Below are positions 1 through 8,974 of a stretch of 64,000 nucleotides of DNA, one piece after another; the first letter of the stretch is position 1, and every line of letters starts with the position of its first letter. The notes below the pieces were generated by a model. It worked only from the letters and a program-made list of their open reading frames with translations. It had not been told where the DNA came from and made no database searches. The stretch lies in NCBI RefSeq assembly GCF_003419895.1, contig NZ_QPMM01000003.1, positions 62,001 through 126,000 on the forward strand. The letters are read 5' to 3'. The DNA is from Chitinophaga silvatica. Its GTDB lineage: Bacteria > Bacteroidota > Bacteroidia > Chitinophagales > Chitinophagaceae. The position numbers and the translations under genes were made by a program.

Positions 1-572
1 TCACCCGTAGCTCCCAATACAAAGGAGCCGAATTCATTCCGGAAATCGTTGACGCCATCAAAAACCTGGAAATCATCAGAATAGCCTATCAAAGCTTCGA
101 TAGAGACCAACCCAAAGAACACTGGGTAGAACCCTATCACCTGCGGGAATATCAACACCGCTTCTACCTGATCGGTAAAAGTCAAACCCGTAACGCCGTA
201 GTAACTTTCGCCCTCGATAGGGTAGTAAAACTATGGCCAACCATGAAACATTTCGATGAACAGAACTTCGACGATGCCAGCTATTTCAAACATGCCATCG
301 GAATCACCGTGCATGATGCCGATCCCGAAAATGTAATGCTCAGCTTTGCACCACGACAAGGGAAATACATCAAATCACAACCGATTCACTCTTCTCAGGA
401 AATTATTGCCGACAACGCTGATGAATGCCAGATATCCCTCAACGTAGTTATCAACCCTGAACTCATAATGACACTGCTCAGCTATGGCGCCCAGGTTAAA
501 ATTCTGGCTCCGCAACACCTGGCAGATAAAGTAGCCGAGGAAGCCAAAGCCATGACTATGCTGTACCAATAG
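1..572 (+). CDS. WYL domain-containing transcriptional regulator, 3' part
   Basis: The reading frame is open from the window edge (first full codon at base 3) to TAA at 570-572, so only the last 190 or so residues are visible. The visible part reads as a WYL domain: a strand IRIAYQSF, then PYHLREYQHRFYLIGK and the strand VTFALDRV, followed by a WCX-like C-terminal extension. WYL proteins of this layout normally carry an N-terminal helix-turn-helix and sense a ligand, often nucleic acid or a nucleotide. The DNA-binding part lies outside the window. An internal ATG at 243 opens the same frame but is mid-domain, so it is not the true start. Confidence 0.8.
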   Translation, partial: TRSSQYKGAEFIPEIVDAIKNLEIIRIAYQSFDRDQPKEHWVEPYHLREYQHRFYLIGKSQTRNAVVTFALDRVVKLWPTMKHFDEQNFDDASYFKHAIGITVHDADPENVMLSFAPRQGKYIKSQPIHSSQEIIADNADECQISLNVVINPELIMTLLSYGAQVKILAPQHLADKVAEEAKAMTMLYQ

Positions 573-604
573 GCCAGATATTCAGGATTCAGTAGCTTTA
601 CAGC

Positions 605-2236
605 ATGAAGACTTTTAACATTTCAGGCAACCTGGTAGATATTCTTGCCAAAACTATTTACCCTGCTACTATTCAGGTAACAGATGGTAAGATCTCCCAG
701 ATAACCCGTGATGCTCAGCAATACAATCACTACATCCTCCCGGGCTTTACTGATGCTCATGTGCATGTAGAAAGCTCTATGCTTATTCCTTCCGAATTCG
801 CCAGGCTGGCAGTAGTTCATGGTACAATTGCTACAGTTAGCGACCCTCATGAAATTGCTAATGTAATGGGCGTGAAAGGGGTTGACTTTATGTTGAAGAA
901 TGGGAAACAGGTTCCTTTCCGCTTCTGCTTCGGTGCTCCTTCCTGCGTTCCGGCCACCACCTTTGAAACTGCTGGTGCAACTATCAATGCTGCAGAAGTT
1001 GCACAACTATTGCAACGCCCTGAAATCGGCTACCTGTCAGAAATGATGAATTTTCCGGGTGTATTAAATCACGATCCCGAAGTCATAGCGAAAATTGAGG
1101 CCGCCAAAGCTGCCGGCAAACCAGTTGATGGCCACGCTCCCGGCCTCAGAGGCCCTGCCGCCAAAGCTTATGCTGATGCGGGTATTAGCACCGATCACGA
1201 ATGTTTCACACTCGATGAAGCTCTTGAAAAAATAAACTACAATATGCATATCCTCATCAGAGAAGGTAGCGCCGCCAGAAATTTCGAGGCACTATACCCG
1301 CTCCTGAACGACTATGCAGATAAAGTAATGTTTTGCAGTGACGACAAACATCCCGACAGCCTGGTGGAAGGCCATATAAATGTGCTTGTAAGACGTGCGG
1401 TTGCTAAAGGTATCGATGTATTTCATGCACTAAAAGCTGCATGCATCAACCCCGTTCTGCACTATAAACTGTCGAATGGCTTGCTGAACATCAATGATGC
1501 TGCTGATTTTATTGTTGTGGATGATCTCAGGCAATTCAATGTACTGGCTACCTACATCGATGGTGTTAAAGTAGCCGAAAATGGGAACTCTCTCATTCAA
1601 TCTGTTGATGTGGCTCCTGTCAATAACTTCACTGCCGAAGAGGTAGTAGCTGAAGATTTTGTAGTACATGCCGAAAAAAGTAAGGATACCTTAGCTACAA
1701 TTAAGGTGATTGAAGCAATTGACGGAGAATTAATCACTAATGCTATTAGTGCCACTGTACCGGTAACTGATGGGATTATTCAGAACGACCCGGATAATGA
1801 TATTTTGAAACTGGTAGTGGTAAACCGATACAATCCAGCTCCTGTAGCCGTTGCATTCATTAAAGGATTTGGGCTGAAAGAAGGCGCTATCGCATCTTCC
1901 GTGGCACACGACAGTCATAATATTATTGCTGTAGGCACCACTGACGAGAATATTGCCGCCGCAGTAAATGCAGTAATAAAAGAGCAAGGTGGAGTAAGTG
2001 TTGTTACTCCCCTCACTACTCAGGTATTACCATTACCGGTAGCTGGACTGATGAGTAACCTGGATGGTTATACAGTAGCACAACAATACAGCAATCTTGA
2101 TCATGCGGCTAAAGCGCTGGGGTCTAAACTGGGGGCGCCATTCATGACCTTATCGTTTATGGCTTTACTGGTAATTCCTCACCTGAAACTTAGTGATCTC
2201 GGGTTGTTCGATGGAGATAAATTTCAGTTACTGTGA
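605..2236 (+). CDS. ade: Adenine deaminase
   Basis: A 543-residue amidohydrolase, full length for AdeC-type adenine deaminases, which hydrolyse adenine to hypoxanthine and ammonia in purine salvage. The metal-binding HVH lies at residues 52-54 in GFTDAHVHVESSM. SDPHEIANVMG (79-89), DGHAPG (175-180), DHEC (197-200) and the FCSDDKHPD segment with Asp246/247 follow, as in the family. The C-terminal third holds the family's extra domain, including VAHDSHN. The start ATG at 605 is 32 bp after the WYL regulator, so the two may be co-transcribed. It faces anmK, with a 13-bp-stem hairpin covering its stop codon. Confidence 0.95.
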   Translation: MKTFNISGNLVDILAKTIYPATIQVTDGKISQITRDAQQYNHYILPGFTDAHVHVESSMLIPSEFARLAVVHGTIATVSDPHEIANVMGVKGVDFMLKNGKQVPFRFCFGAPSCVPATTFETAGATINAAEVAQLLQRPEIGYLSEMMNFPGVLNHDPEVIAKIEAAKAAGKPVDGHAPGLRGPAAKAYADAGISTDHECFTLDEALEKINYNMHILIREGSAARNFEALYPLLNDYADKVMFCSDDKHPDSLVEGHINVLVRRAVAKGIDVFHALKAACINPVLHYKLSNGLLNINDAADFIVVDDLRQFNVLATYIDGVKVAENGNSLIQSVDVAPVNNFTAEEVVAEDFVVHAEKSKDTLATIKVIEAIDGELITNAISATVPVTDGIIQNDPDNDILKLVVVNRYNPAPVAVAFIKGFGLKEGAIASSVAHDSHNIIAVGTTDENIAAAVNAVIKEQGGVSVVTPLTTQVLPLPVAGLMSNLDGYTVAQQYSNLDHAAKALGSKLGAPFMTLSFMALLVIPHLKLSDLGLFDGDKFQLL

Positions 2237-2256
2237 TCGAATTGATCACAGTAACT
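2226..2256. terminator. Bidirectional hairpin between ade and anmK
   Basis: A perfect 13-bp stem (2226-2238 with 2244-2256) and a 5-nt loop span the ade stop codon and sit between two convergent genes. Neither side has a long T tract, so this is a moderate terminator call. Confidence 0.6.
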
Positions 2257-2264
2257 TCAGTTAT

Positions 2265-3350
2265 TTAACGGCTTATCCACAACGCTCCGTTAACAGAATT
2301 CTCACTTGCTCCTGTAACTGAGCTCATAACATTTTCTTCCTGTCTCCAACGTAATGTTCCAATAAAAGCCATAATCAATGCTTCTTTGAATTTCACTATC
2401 TGGGCATCAGGCACTTCTACCTCTACGTTTAAAGGTGCGAGTAAGTCGCCAAGCCGCTGAATCAGAAATGTATTGAAAGCTCCTCCGCCAGTTACCAACA
2501 TCTTTGTGGCATCGGCAGACTCCGCCTTTAACTTAGTAACTGCATTAAAAATTTGTTGTGCAATATGCTCTGTATAAGTCCTCAGCTTCCCCTGAACGGA
2601 AACTTTGCGACTATTGATCAACGGGAGTATAGTATCAGTTCCAAAATCGTTGGCCAATGATTTTGGCCAGTTTTGGGCATAATAAGGAAGGGCATTTAAT
2701 TCTGCCAGCAACTCATTATCTATTGTTCCACCAGCGGCCAAGGCTCCGCCATCATCGAAAGACCGGTTTAATGCGCTGGCCAGATTATCAAGCACCCGGT
2801 TTGCAGGACATACATCAAATGCAACATACTCGTCTGCTGCTGCAGAAATATTAGCGATACCACCCAAATTCAGATAGTATTGATAACCAGGTAATAAGAA
2901 TTTTTCTCCGATAGGAACCAATGGAGCTCCTTGTCCACCTAATGCCACATCTACAGCACGCAGGTCTGTAATAACCGGTAGGCCGGTTACTGCGGTAATT
3001 GCAGCTCCATCTCCTAACTGTGCAGTCATTTTTTGGGAAGGAATATGGAAGGAGGTATGCCCATGAGAAGCAATAAAATGAACTTTATGATCTAGTTGAT
3101 GCCGCTCAATAAAGCTCATAATTTGTTGGCCGGTATAATGTCCGTATGCGGTATGCAGGAGTAAATATTCTCTGGCCGGAAGGTTTACGGCATCTGCAAG
3201 GCGGTCGGACCACGACTGTTCATAAGGAATGCTTTCGGCTTCTTTTATTTCAAAAGTCCATTGTCCTCTTATTTCGGTAAGCGTTGCAAAAACTATATCC
3301 AAGCCATCAAGCGAACTACCCGACATAGTGCCAATCACATTATATACCAT
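2265..3350 (-). CDS. anmK: Anhydro-N-acetylmuramic acid kinase
   Basis: A 361-residue protein of the AnmK family, close to the usual length of about 370. It phosphorylates and opens 1,6-anhydro-MurNAc released during peptidoglycan turnover, giving MurNAc-6-phosphate. The N-terminal IGTMSGSSLDGLD (residues 6-18) is the family's ATP-binding signature. LNLGGIANIS, FDVCPANRVLD and VTGGGAFN are also typical. The start is ATG at 3350. A -7 promoter motif lies 17 bp upstream, implying a very short leader. It is a single gene, convergent with ade. Confidence 0.95.
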   Translation of the reverse strand: MVYNVIGTMSGSSLDGLDIVFATLTEIRGQWTFEIKEAESIPYEQSWSDRLADAVNLPAREYLLLHTAYGHYTGQQIMSFIERHQLDHKVHFIASHGHTSFHIPSQKMTAQLGDGAAITAVTGLPVITDLRAVDVALGGQGAPLVPIGEKFLLPGYQYYLNLGGIANISAAADEYVAFDVCPANRVLDNLASALNRSFDDGGALAAGGTIDNELLAELNALPYYAQNWPKSLANDFGTDTILPLINSRKVSVQGKLRTYTEHIAQQIFNAVTKLKAESADATKMLVTGGGAFNTFLIQRLGDLLAPLNVEVEVPDAQIVKFKEALIMAFIGTLRWRQEENVMSSVTGASENSVNGALWISR

Positions 3351-3366
3351 CTGCTAAAAATTTGGG

Positions 3367-3374
3367 CAAAGGTA
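3367..3374 (-). promoter_or_regulatory. -7 promoter motif of anmK
   Basis: The minus strand reads TACCTTTG, an exact match to the Bacteroidota -7 consensus TAnnTTTG, 17 bp before the anmK ATG. Confidence 0.6.
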
Positions 3375-3461
3375 AATTATTAAGTCCTAAGCTACTACCC
3401 TATTATTCCTACCTATTTCCTCAATTTTTTCGGTATTTTGCGGCCTCAAAGCAAATGGCCC

Positions 3462-4115
3462 ATGATTATTAATCTTAGTGAAACCAATTCATTGGTTGGA
3501 GAATGGTTAAGTGAAATTAGAAGTCGGGATGTGCAGCAGGATCGCATGCGCTTTCGTCGGAATATGGAGCGCCTTGGAGAGGTGGCTGCATATGAGATCA
3601 GCAAAACACTTGAGTATGAGGAAAAAGAGGTAACTACTCCTATGGGGATAGCTACTTGCAGAGTATTGAAATCACAGCCAGTTCTGGCAACTATTCTGCG
3701 TGCCGGATTGGCGTTGCACCAAGGTGTTCTGCATTATTTTGATAAGTCTGATCATGCATTTATTTCTGCCTATCGAAAACATAATCATGATGGCTCTTTC
3801 GATATTAGCCTGGAATATGTTAGCACCCCTTCTATTGAAGGTCAGGTACTTATCGTTTCAGACCCAATGCTGGCAACCGGTGCTTCCCTGGTAAAAACCA
3901 TCGAGCATCTGGCGGAAATAGGCAAACCAAGTCATATTCACCTGGTGGTAGCAATAGCTTGTACTGTTGGAATTGAATATGTTTTAAGAAATATTACTGC
4001 CCCTATCACTATCTGGGCAGGAGATATCGACGATGAATTAACTGCTAAAGGGTATATAGTTCCCGGCCTGGGCGATGCCGGTGATTTAGCTTTTGGAAAT
4101 AAATTACAACAATAA
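3462..4115 (+). CDS. upp: Uracil phosphoribosyltransferase
   Basis: A 217-residue UPRT, converting uracil and PRPP to UMP in pyrimidine salvage. The PRPP loop is VSDPMLATGAS (residues 132-142). The uracil-binding C-terminal loop is PGLGDAGD (201-208). TILRAGLAL at 78-86 is also characteristic. I prefer the ATG at 3462 (MIINLSETN) over the in-frame TTG at 3438, because the extra eight residues are not family-like. With ade in the same region, this suggests nucleobase salvage. A strong terminator follows. Confidence 0.93.
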   Translation: MIINLSETNSLVGEWLSEIRSRDVQQDRMRFRRNMERLGEVAAYEISKTLEYEEKEVTTPMGIATCRVLKSQPVLATILRAGLALHQGVLHYFDKSDHAFISAYRKHNHDGSFDISLEYVSTPSIEGQVLIVSDPMLATGASLVKTIEHLAEIGKPSHIHLVVAIACTVGIEYVLRNITAPITIWAGDIDDELTAKGYIVPGLGDAGDLAFGNKLQQ

Positions 4116-4135
4116 TCTAAAATTGACGTTTTTCG

Positions 4136-4180
4136 AATAGCAGTTTCGTATCTTTTGATATGGAATTGCTATTATTTTTT
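4136..4180 (+). terminator. Intrinsic terminator of upp
   Basis: A 17-bp stem (4136-4152 with 4157-4173, three G-U pairs) and a TTTT loop are followed by a six-T tract at 4175-4180. Confidence 0.8.
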
Positions 4181-4283
4181 CATGTATACCCGTATTAATA
4201 CATGAATTTAATTTGAGATATGACTTTAAAAGCGTACCTTCACAAGTATTGCATATCCTATGCTATTTAAGCCTTTATTACGT

Positions 4284-5300
4284 ATGAAAAGAGCTTTACT
4301 ATTCCTGACCATATTACTTTATTTTAATCCGTTGCGGGCACAGGACCCGCATTTCTCACAATTTTTTGCCTCTCCGCTTACCCTTAACCCGGCATTTACA
4401 GGCCTATTTTCCGGAGATTATCGTTTATCTGGTAACTATAGATCTCAATGGCGTAGCATTTCCTCTCCTTTCGTTACCGGAACTGCAGCTGTAGATTTTG
4501 GAATTCTTAAGGATGTTATTTCTTACACCGATATCTGGGGGGTAGGATTAATGGCGATGTACGACAGATCAGGTGGTGGCGCCCTTACATCTACTTATCT
4601 CTCGATGAGTACTGCTTATCACAAGGGGCTTGATCCCGAAGGTAATCATACCCTGGCTATTGGATTACAAGGAACATTGGTACAAAAAAGGGTCGATAAT
4701 ACTAAACTTCAATTTGAAAATCAGATAGATAACAACGGATATAATCCGTCTATCCCCAGTAATGAAATACTGGTAAATCCTAAAATCACCTATTTCGATC
4801 CTAATGTGGGTATCCTCTATAATGGCTTAATTGGTGAATCTTCCAATATTTACCTGGGTGCCTCCTATTATCATATCACTCAACCTACCGAATCTTTCAT
4901 GAACCTTACCCAGAATCGTTTAAGCTATCGCTGGACTATACATGGTGGGGGTTCTGTTCCGGTTAACGACCGCGGCGATCGCTTCCATGGTAGTGTTTTA
5001 TACATGAAACAAAGTACTGCCAGTGAGTTTACTTTCGGTGGGGCGTATGGATTTATGTTGAATGACATGGATGATAAACCTACCACTTTTTACCTGGGTA
5101 GCTGGTACAGATTGAAAGATGCTGTAATCCCATACGTAGGAATGGAAATTAAAGGATTTCAGATTGGGTTGACATACGACACCAACGTATCTACTTTAAA
5201 ACCAGCTTCTAATTATCGTGGGGGTGTTGAATTATCGATAATCTATATTCACTCGAGAAACGAAAATAATAAGTATAAAACCTTGTGCCCAAGATTTTAA
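4284..5300 (+). CDS. PorP/SprF family type IX secretion outer-membrane protein
   Basis: A protein of about 338 residues with a signal peptide ending near LRAQDPHFSQF. The start of the mature protein (QDPHFSQFFASPLTLNPAFTG) is the hallmark of the PorP/SprF family. These are outer-membrane beta-barrel proteins linked to the type IX secretion system, often paired with large adhesins or gliding proteins. An upstream in-frame ATG exists at 4260, but the ATG at 4284 (MKRALLFLTILLY) gives a cleaner signal peptide. No large adhesin gene is adjacent, so its partner is unknown. PorP/SprF paralogues are numerous in this group, so I do not assign a specific symbol. Confidence 0.88.
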   Translation: MKRALLFLTILLYFNPLRAQDPHFSQFFASPLTLNPAFTGLFSGDYRLSGNYRSQWRSISSPFVTGTAAVDFGILKDVISYTDIWGVGLMAMYDRSGGGALTSTYLSMSTAYHKGLDPEGNHTLAIGLQGTLVQKRVDNTKLQFENQIDNNGYNPSIPSNEILVNPKITYFDPNVGILYNGLIGESSNIYLGASYYHITQPTESFMNLTQNRLSYRWTIHGGGSVPVNDRGDRFHGSVLYMKQSTASEFTFGGAYGFMLNDMDDKPTTFYLGSWYRLKDAVIPYVGMEIKGFQIGLTYDTNVSTLKPASNYRGGVELSIIYIHSRNENNKYKTLCPRF

Positions 5301-5306
5301 TCCTGT

Positions 5307-5351
5307 AGATTATGGATTTTATTGGAAAAAATGCCGATAAATCCATAATCT
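5307..5351 (+). terminator. Hairpin after the PorP/SprF gene
   Basis: A perfect 12-bp stem (5307-5318 with 5340-5351) lies 7 bp after the stop codon, with a 21-nt loop and no long T tract. Confidence 0.45.
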
Positions 5352-5439
5352 GTATTCTTATTTAATAATACTTTCCTTAGTTTGCATTCTCTTAACCGTG
5401 AACATTAACTAATTCCGTTACTATAAAATTTTAGAGGCG

Positions 5440-6204
5440 TTGTTTTCATTCAGAGAAGTTCTGTCGGCAGTCCAGGCATATGGGAAAGCACACCGTTTTA
5501 TTACGCAGAACAAATTATGGAAGTGGATACTGATTCCAGGTATCATTTACTGTATTCTATTCGTACTAGGTGTATATTTCGTATGGGGATATTCAGGTGA
5601 TTTTGTCAATTACGTTACAAAATTGCTGCACATCACTGATTGGGTGCAGGATCTTGAAAGTAGCTGGGTAAGCTTCCTATTCATACTTGTAGGGTTTTCC
5701 GTTCAGGTAATCTTCGTTTACTGGTACTTCTCTTATTTTAAATATCTCTTTCTTATTGTTGCTTCCCCGGTATTTTCTTATCTCTCAGAAAAAACCGAAG
5801 CAATTCTGGATCATAAAGATTTTCCCTTTAGCTGGACTCAATTAGGCCAGGATATTCTAAGAGGCATCAAAATGTCGTGCCGTAATATTGTATATCAGAC
5901 CGGTGCTATCCTGATTCTTCTCTTAGTTTCTTTTATTCCTGTAGTAGGCTGGCTTACTCCTATGATCGGATTTTTCATTGAAGCCTATTTCTTTGGCTTC
6001 TCAATGATGGATTATAGTTGTGAACGGCATCGTCTTAATATGTCTCAAAGTATTAACTTTATCAGGCAACACCGTGGCATGGCCCTGGGCAATGGCATGG
6101 TATTTTATGTTTTCATGTTGATTCCTGTAATCGGATGGATGTTGGCTCCTTCTTACGCAGTAATTGCAGCCACTATCGACTTACAACATAAAAGACTGAA
6201 ATAA
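5440..6204 (+). CDS. EI24 domain-containing (CysZ-like) membrane protein
   Basis: A 254-residue integral membrane protein. Hydrophobic segments lie near residues 29-49, 79-97, 150-187 (probably two helices) and 218-242. The N-terminal FREVLSAVQAYGKAHRFITQ and overall layout fit the EI24/CysZ family; CysZ members move sulfate, but nothing here shows the substrate. No ATG is available at the front. The start appears to be TTG at 5440, with AGAGG just upstream. The stop codon overlaps the next gene's ATG by one base, so the two are translationally coupled. Confidence 0.75.
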   Translation: MFSFREVLSAVQAYGKAHRFITQNKLWKWILIPGIIYCILFVLGVYFVWGYSGDFVNYVTKLLHITDWVQDLESSWVSFLFILVGFSVQVIFVYWYFSYFKYLFLIVASPVFSYLSEKTEAILDHKDFPFSWTQLGQDILRGIKMSCRNIVYQTGAILILLLVSFIPVVGWLTPMIGFFIEAYFFGFSMMDYSCERHRLNMSQSINFIRQHRGMALGNGMVFYVFMLIPVIGWMLAPSYAVIAATIDLQHKRLK

Positions 6205-6920
6205 TGAGCAATACTATTGGGAGAGTTTATCTCATTCCTACTGTACTGAGTCCTGACACTCTTTTCACCATTCCTGCCTATGTAACTGCGCTGGTACAGC
6301 AGTTAAGTGTTTTTTATGTTGAAAATGAACGTACAGCACGCCGCTACCTGAAAGCGTTGGATCGAAATATCAATATAGATAATCTGACCCTTGTGCCTAT
6401 GAATGAAAATCAGGCACCGGATCTGGCACTGGCTAAAAAACTATTGCTCGAAGGAAAAGATATTGGTATCATCAGTGAAGCCGGGGTTCCTGCAATTGCC
6501 GATCCTGGCCACCTGGTTGTAAGAGCTGCACATAGCATTAATGCACCCGTGATTCCAATGGTTGGCCCAAGTTCTATTTTACTTGCCCTGATGGCTTCCG
6601 GCATGAACGGACAAAACTTTCAGTTTGTTGGTTATCTGCCAATTAAACCTCCGGAAAGAACTAAGATGCTTAAAGAGCTGGAACTCGAATCAGAAAGAAA
6701 AAGCCAGACCCAACTCTTTATAGAAACACCGTACAGAAATAATCAGCTGTTAAAAGATCTACTGGATACCTGTAAGGAACATACTCAGCTTTGCATAGCT
6801 GTGGATATAACCGCTCCTACTGAATTCATTAAAACAATGTCGGTCCGTGATTGGAAAAAACAATCGCCGGACCTTCATAAAAGACCGGCGATTTTTCTGT
6901 TATATGCAGGAAGAATATAA
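6204..6920 (+). CDS. RsmI-like SAM-dependent methyltransferase (tetrapyrrole methylase family)
   Basis: A 238-residue protein with the RsmI-type signature GIISEAGVPAIADPGHLVV, followed by PMVGPSSILLALMASGM and FVGYLPIKPPERTKML. RsmI 2'-O-methylates C1402 of 16S rRNA. This protein is shorter than canonical RsmI (about 280 residues). It belongs to a second Bacteroidota group of unproven target, so I leave the symbol blank. Its start overlaps the stop of the EI24 gene. The last codons lie in the first copy of a 43-bp tandem duplication (6909-6995). Confidence 0.8.
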   Translation: MSNTIGRVYLIPTVLSPDTLFTIPAYVTALVQQLSVFYVENERTARRYLKALDRNINIDNLTLVPMNENQAPDLALAKKLLLEGKDIGIISEAGVPAIADPGHLVVRAAHSINAPVIPMVGPSSILLALMASGMNGQNFQFVGYLPIKPPERTKMLKELELESERKSQTQLFIETPYRNNQLLKDLLDTCKEHTQLCIAVDITAPTEFIKTMSVRDWKKQSPDLHKRPAIFLLYAGRI

Positions 6921-6995
6921 GACTAAGGTTTCTGCCTACCTTCCATATACTGGAAGAACATGAGACTAAGGTATTTGTCCACCTCCCATATTACT
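6909..6995. repeat. Imperfect 43-44 bp tandem duplication at a convergent gene junction
   Basis: Copy 1 is 6909-6951 and copy 2 is 6952-6995. Both begin GGAAGAA and share AGACTAAGGT. About seven substitutions and one 1-bp indel separate them. Copy 1 carries the end of the methyltransferase gene; copy 2 carries the 3' end of the minus-strand membrane-protein gene. Confidence 0.7.
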
Positions 6996-7361
6996 ATCTC
7001 TGATTGAAATTATACTATCTACAATAAATGAGCTATATCCTCTCCAGGGTAAGGAACCGAGATATTCTTTATAATGCAGCTCAACGGTTTTACCACTTGC
7101 TGTCATTAGCTGCTGGGCTATTCTCTCGCTGGTTACTGAAAACTGAAATTCGTTCGACTGTATAGTTCCGGCTACTTTACCCCGGTATCCCGACTGTATC
7201 AATCGTCCTTCATAAGTTTTAAAAACATAACCTTTCTGAACGAAGTAATTTAACTCCCCAGCCTTCACTCCCCGGCCAAACACGAAGTAGAATTTGTAAA
7301 AGAAAACTCCTCCCAGGATCAATACAACTAAAGCAATTACAATAAATAGAAATCGGCCCAT
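6966..7361 (-). CDS. Small membrane-anchored protein, unknown function
   Basis: A 131-residue protein with one N-terminal membrane helix (residues 4-27) and a soluble domain that would face the periplasm. Residues 32-60 (GRGVKAGELNYFVQKG, then YVFKTYEG) resemble a small conserved Bacteroidota family that databases sometimes mislabel as a 6-phosphogluconate dehydrogenase. I see no dehydrogenase motifs. The last eight codons (MGGGQIP and stop) lie in copy 2 of the tandem duplication. It is 23 bp downstream of the M28 peptidase gene on the same strand, so the two probably form an operon. Confidence 0.65.
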   Translation of the reverse strand: MGRFLFIVIALVVLILGGVFFYKFYFVFGRGVKAGELNYFVQKGYVFKTYEGRLIQSGYRGKVAGTIQSNEFQFSVTSERIAQQLMTASGKTVELHYKEYLGSLPWRGYSSFIVDSIISIRDSNMGGGQIP

Positions 7362-7384
7362 AGAGATAATAATTAGCTATAAGA

Positions 7385-8755
7385 TTAGAAATATTTATCT
7401 ACAAGATAAATGAATCCTGCCATTCCAACAGCTCCTAATTCCAATTCGCGTTTATTCACCCCTTCAAATACATCATTTGCAGCATGGTGAACGTCAAAAT
7501 AACGCTGAGAGTCGGGAATTAGTTCAGCCATTGGTACTCCAAGGGCTCTATGAATTGGGCCAACGTCGGTGCCCCCTCCGTCTTCTGTTAAATCATAAAT
7601 TCCATACGGTTCCAGTAATGAGCGCCATGTTAGTATTTTTGCTCTCTTATCTGCATCCATTGTTGAAGCAATACCACGCGGAGTATAGCCGCCAGCATCA
7701 CTTTCAAGTGCCATGATATGCTTCTCATTGCGTTCCTTCGCCAGTTCTGCATATTTGCTTCCGCCGCGGGCACCGTTTTCTTCGTTAGCAAAAAGAACTA
7801 TCCTGATAGTTCTTGATGGTTTTATACCTACTGCTTTATAAGCTCTTAATACCTCTATAGATTGTACACAACCCGCACCATCGTCTTGAGCCCCTTCACA
7901 AATATCCCAGGAGTCGAGGTGGCCTCCAACTGTAATGAACTCATTGGCACGATCACTTCCCCTAAGTTCAGCCACCACATTATGCCCGATAGTATCCTGA
8001 AGCATCTGGCAATTAGTCTTTAAAAAGATGTTGGCTGTAGCATCATCCTTCAAACGCTGGCTTAGCATATCAGCATCTTCAAGTCCGATAGCAACTGCCG
8101 GAATCTGCGGTAAAGCGCTGTCGTAATGCAGTGATCCGGTGTGTGGAAAATTATTCTGGCCATGCGACATTGAACGAACAATTACGGCAACAGCACCATA
8201 TTTGGCAGCACGGCTGGCTCCTTGTCCACGATACTTCACAGCATCGCCATAGGCATGGAAAGTTTTAACGAATGTTGGATTGAAGTGATAGTTATAGAAA
8301 ACTATTTTCCCTTTGATCTGGTCTTTCTTCGCTTCTAAGTCGTCGAATGATGCAACTTCGATGACAGGAGCAGTAACGCCATCGGCCCCGGTTCCTACAG
8401 AATTGCCTAATGCAAGAATGTTGAGCGGTGGGATAAAATCGCGGCGTTTAGAAATAATACGGGCTTCTTCCCTTTCACCTCTTACCCAATGAGGTACCAT
8501 GCACTCCTGCAGATATACGGTATCTGCACCAGCCGCTTTCAGGGCTGCAACGCCCCATTGTTCGGCTTTCACCATCTGTGGTGAACCCGCTAATCTGCCG
8601 CCGATTTGCTTGGTTAGTACTCGTAAATTTTCGTAAGCCGTACTGTGGGTTAAAACTTCGTCGGCTATTTTTTTAATGGTTAGTGAGTCGTTATGCTGAG
8701 CTGATGCCACCAATGGCAAGGCCCAGGAGCATAAAACTGCTAAGTATTTCTTCAT
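7385..8755 (-). CDS. M28 family metallopeptidase, carboxypeptidase Q-like
   Basis: A secreted exopeptidase of 456 residues counting from ATG 8755 (MKKYLAVLCSWALPLVASA, signal peptide). The alternative ATG at 8770 adds five residues ahead of the signal peptide. A PA-like insert (about residues 125-245) precedes the M28 catalytic domain. The zinc ligands are visible: His279 in VGGHLDSWD, Asp291/292 in GAQDDGAG, Glu325/326 in FANEENG, Asp353 in ESDAGG and His423/424 in FDVHHAANDV. The overall order matches plasma glutamate carboxypeptidase (carboxypeptidase Q). It probably trims peptides in the periplasm or outside the cell. Confidence 0.88.
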   Translation of the reverse strand: MKKYLAVLCSWALPLVASAQHNDSLTIKKIADEVLTHSTAYENLRVLTKQIGGRLAGSPQMVKAEQWGVAALKAAGADTVYLQECMVPHWVRGEREEARIISKRRDFIPPLNILALGNSVGTGADGVTAPVIEVASFDDLEAKKDQIKGKIVFYNYHFNPTFVKTFHAYGDAVKYRGQGASRAAKYGAVAVIVRSMSHGQNNFPHTGSLHYDSALPQIPAVAIGLEDADMLSQRLKDDATANIFLKTNCQMLQDTIGHNVVAELRGSDRANEFITVGGHLDSWDICEGAQDDGAGCVQSIEVLRAYKAVGIKPSRTIRIVLFANEENGARGGSKYAELAKERNEKHIMALESDAGGYTPRGIASTMDADKRAKILTWRSLLEPYGIYDLTEDGGGTDVGPIHRALGVPMAELIPDSQRYFDVHHAANDVFEGVNKRELELGAVGMAGFIYLVDKYF

Positions 8756-8945
8756 ATGGAAAGCTGACACAGGTTAATTAATCATTAAAACTAATTAAAA
8801 AAAGCCTATCACTGTTTGAAAAAAAGCAATCTTCTCTTTAAAATCTCTTGTTTTTCAATAATTAAGATCATCAATATGATATAAAATTAACATATCGATG
8901 ACGAATCATGCCCGGCGGATTGATACTATGCCATTTGCTTTTTAG

Positions 8946-8953
8946 TACCTTTG
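8946..8953 (+). promoter_or_regulatory. -7 promoter motif of bshA
   Basis: TACCTTTG matches TAnnTTTG exactly, 21 bp before the chosen ATG at 8975. It overlaps the in-frame TTG at 8951, which argues against that TTG as the start. Confidence 0.6.
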
Positions 8954-8974
8954 CAGAATGCAAAAAAAATAAAC

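Noticed and set aside
8951..8974. TTG start for bshA
   Set aside because: It lies inside the -7 promoter motif and adds eight residues not seen in the family. ATG 8975 gives the standard N-terminus.
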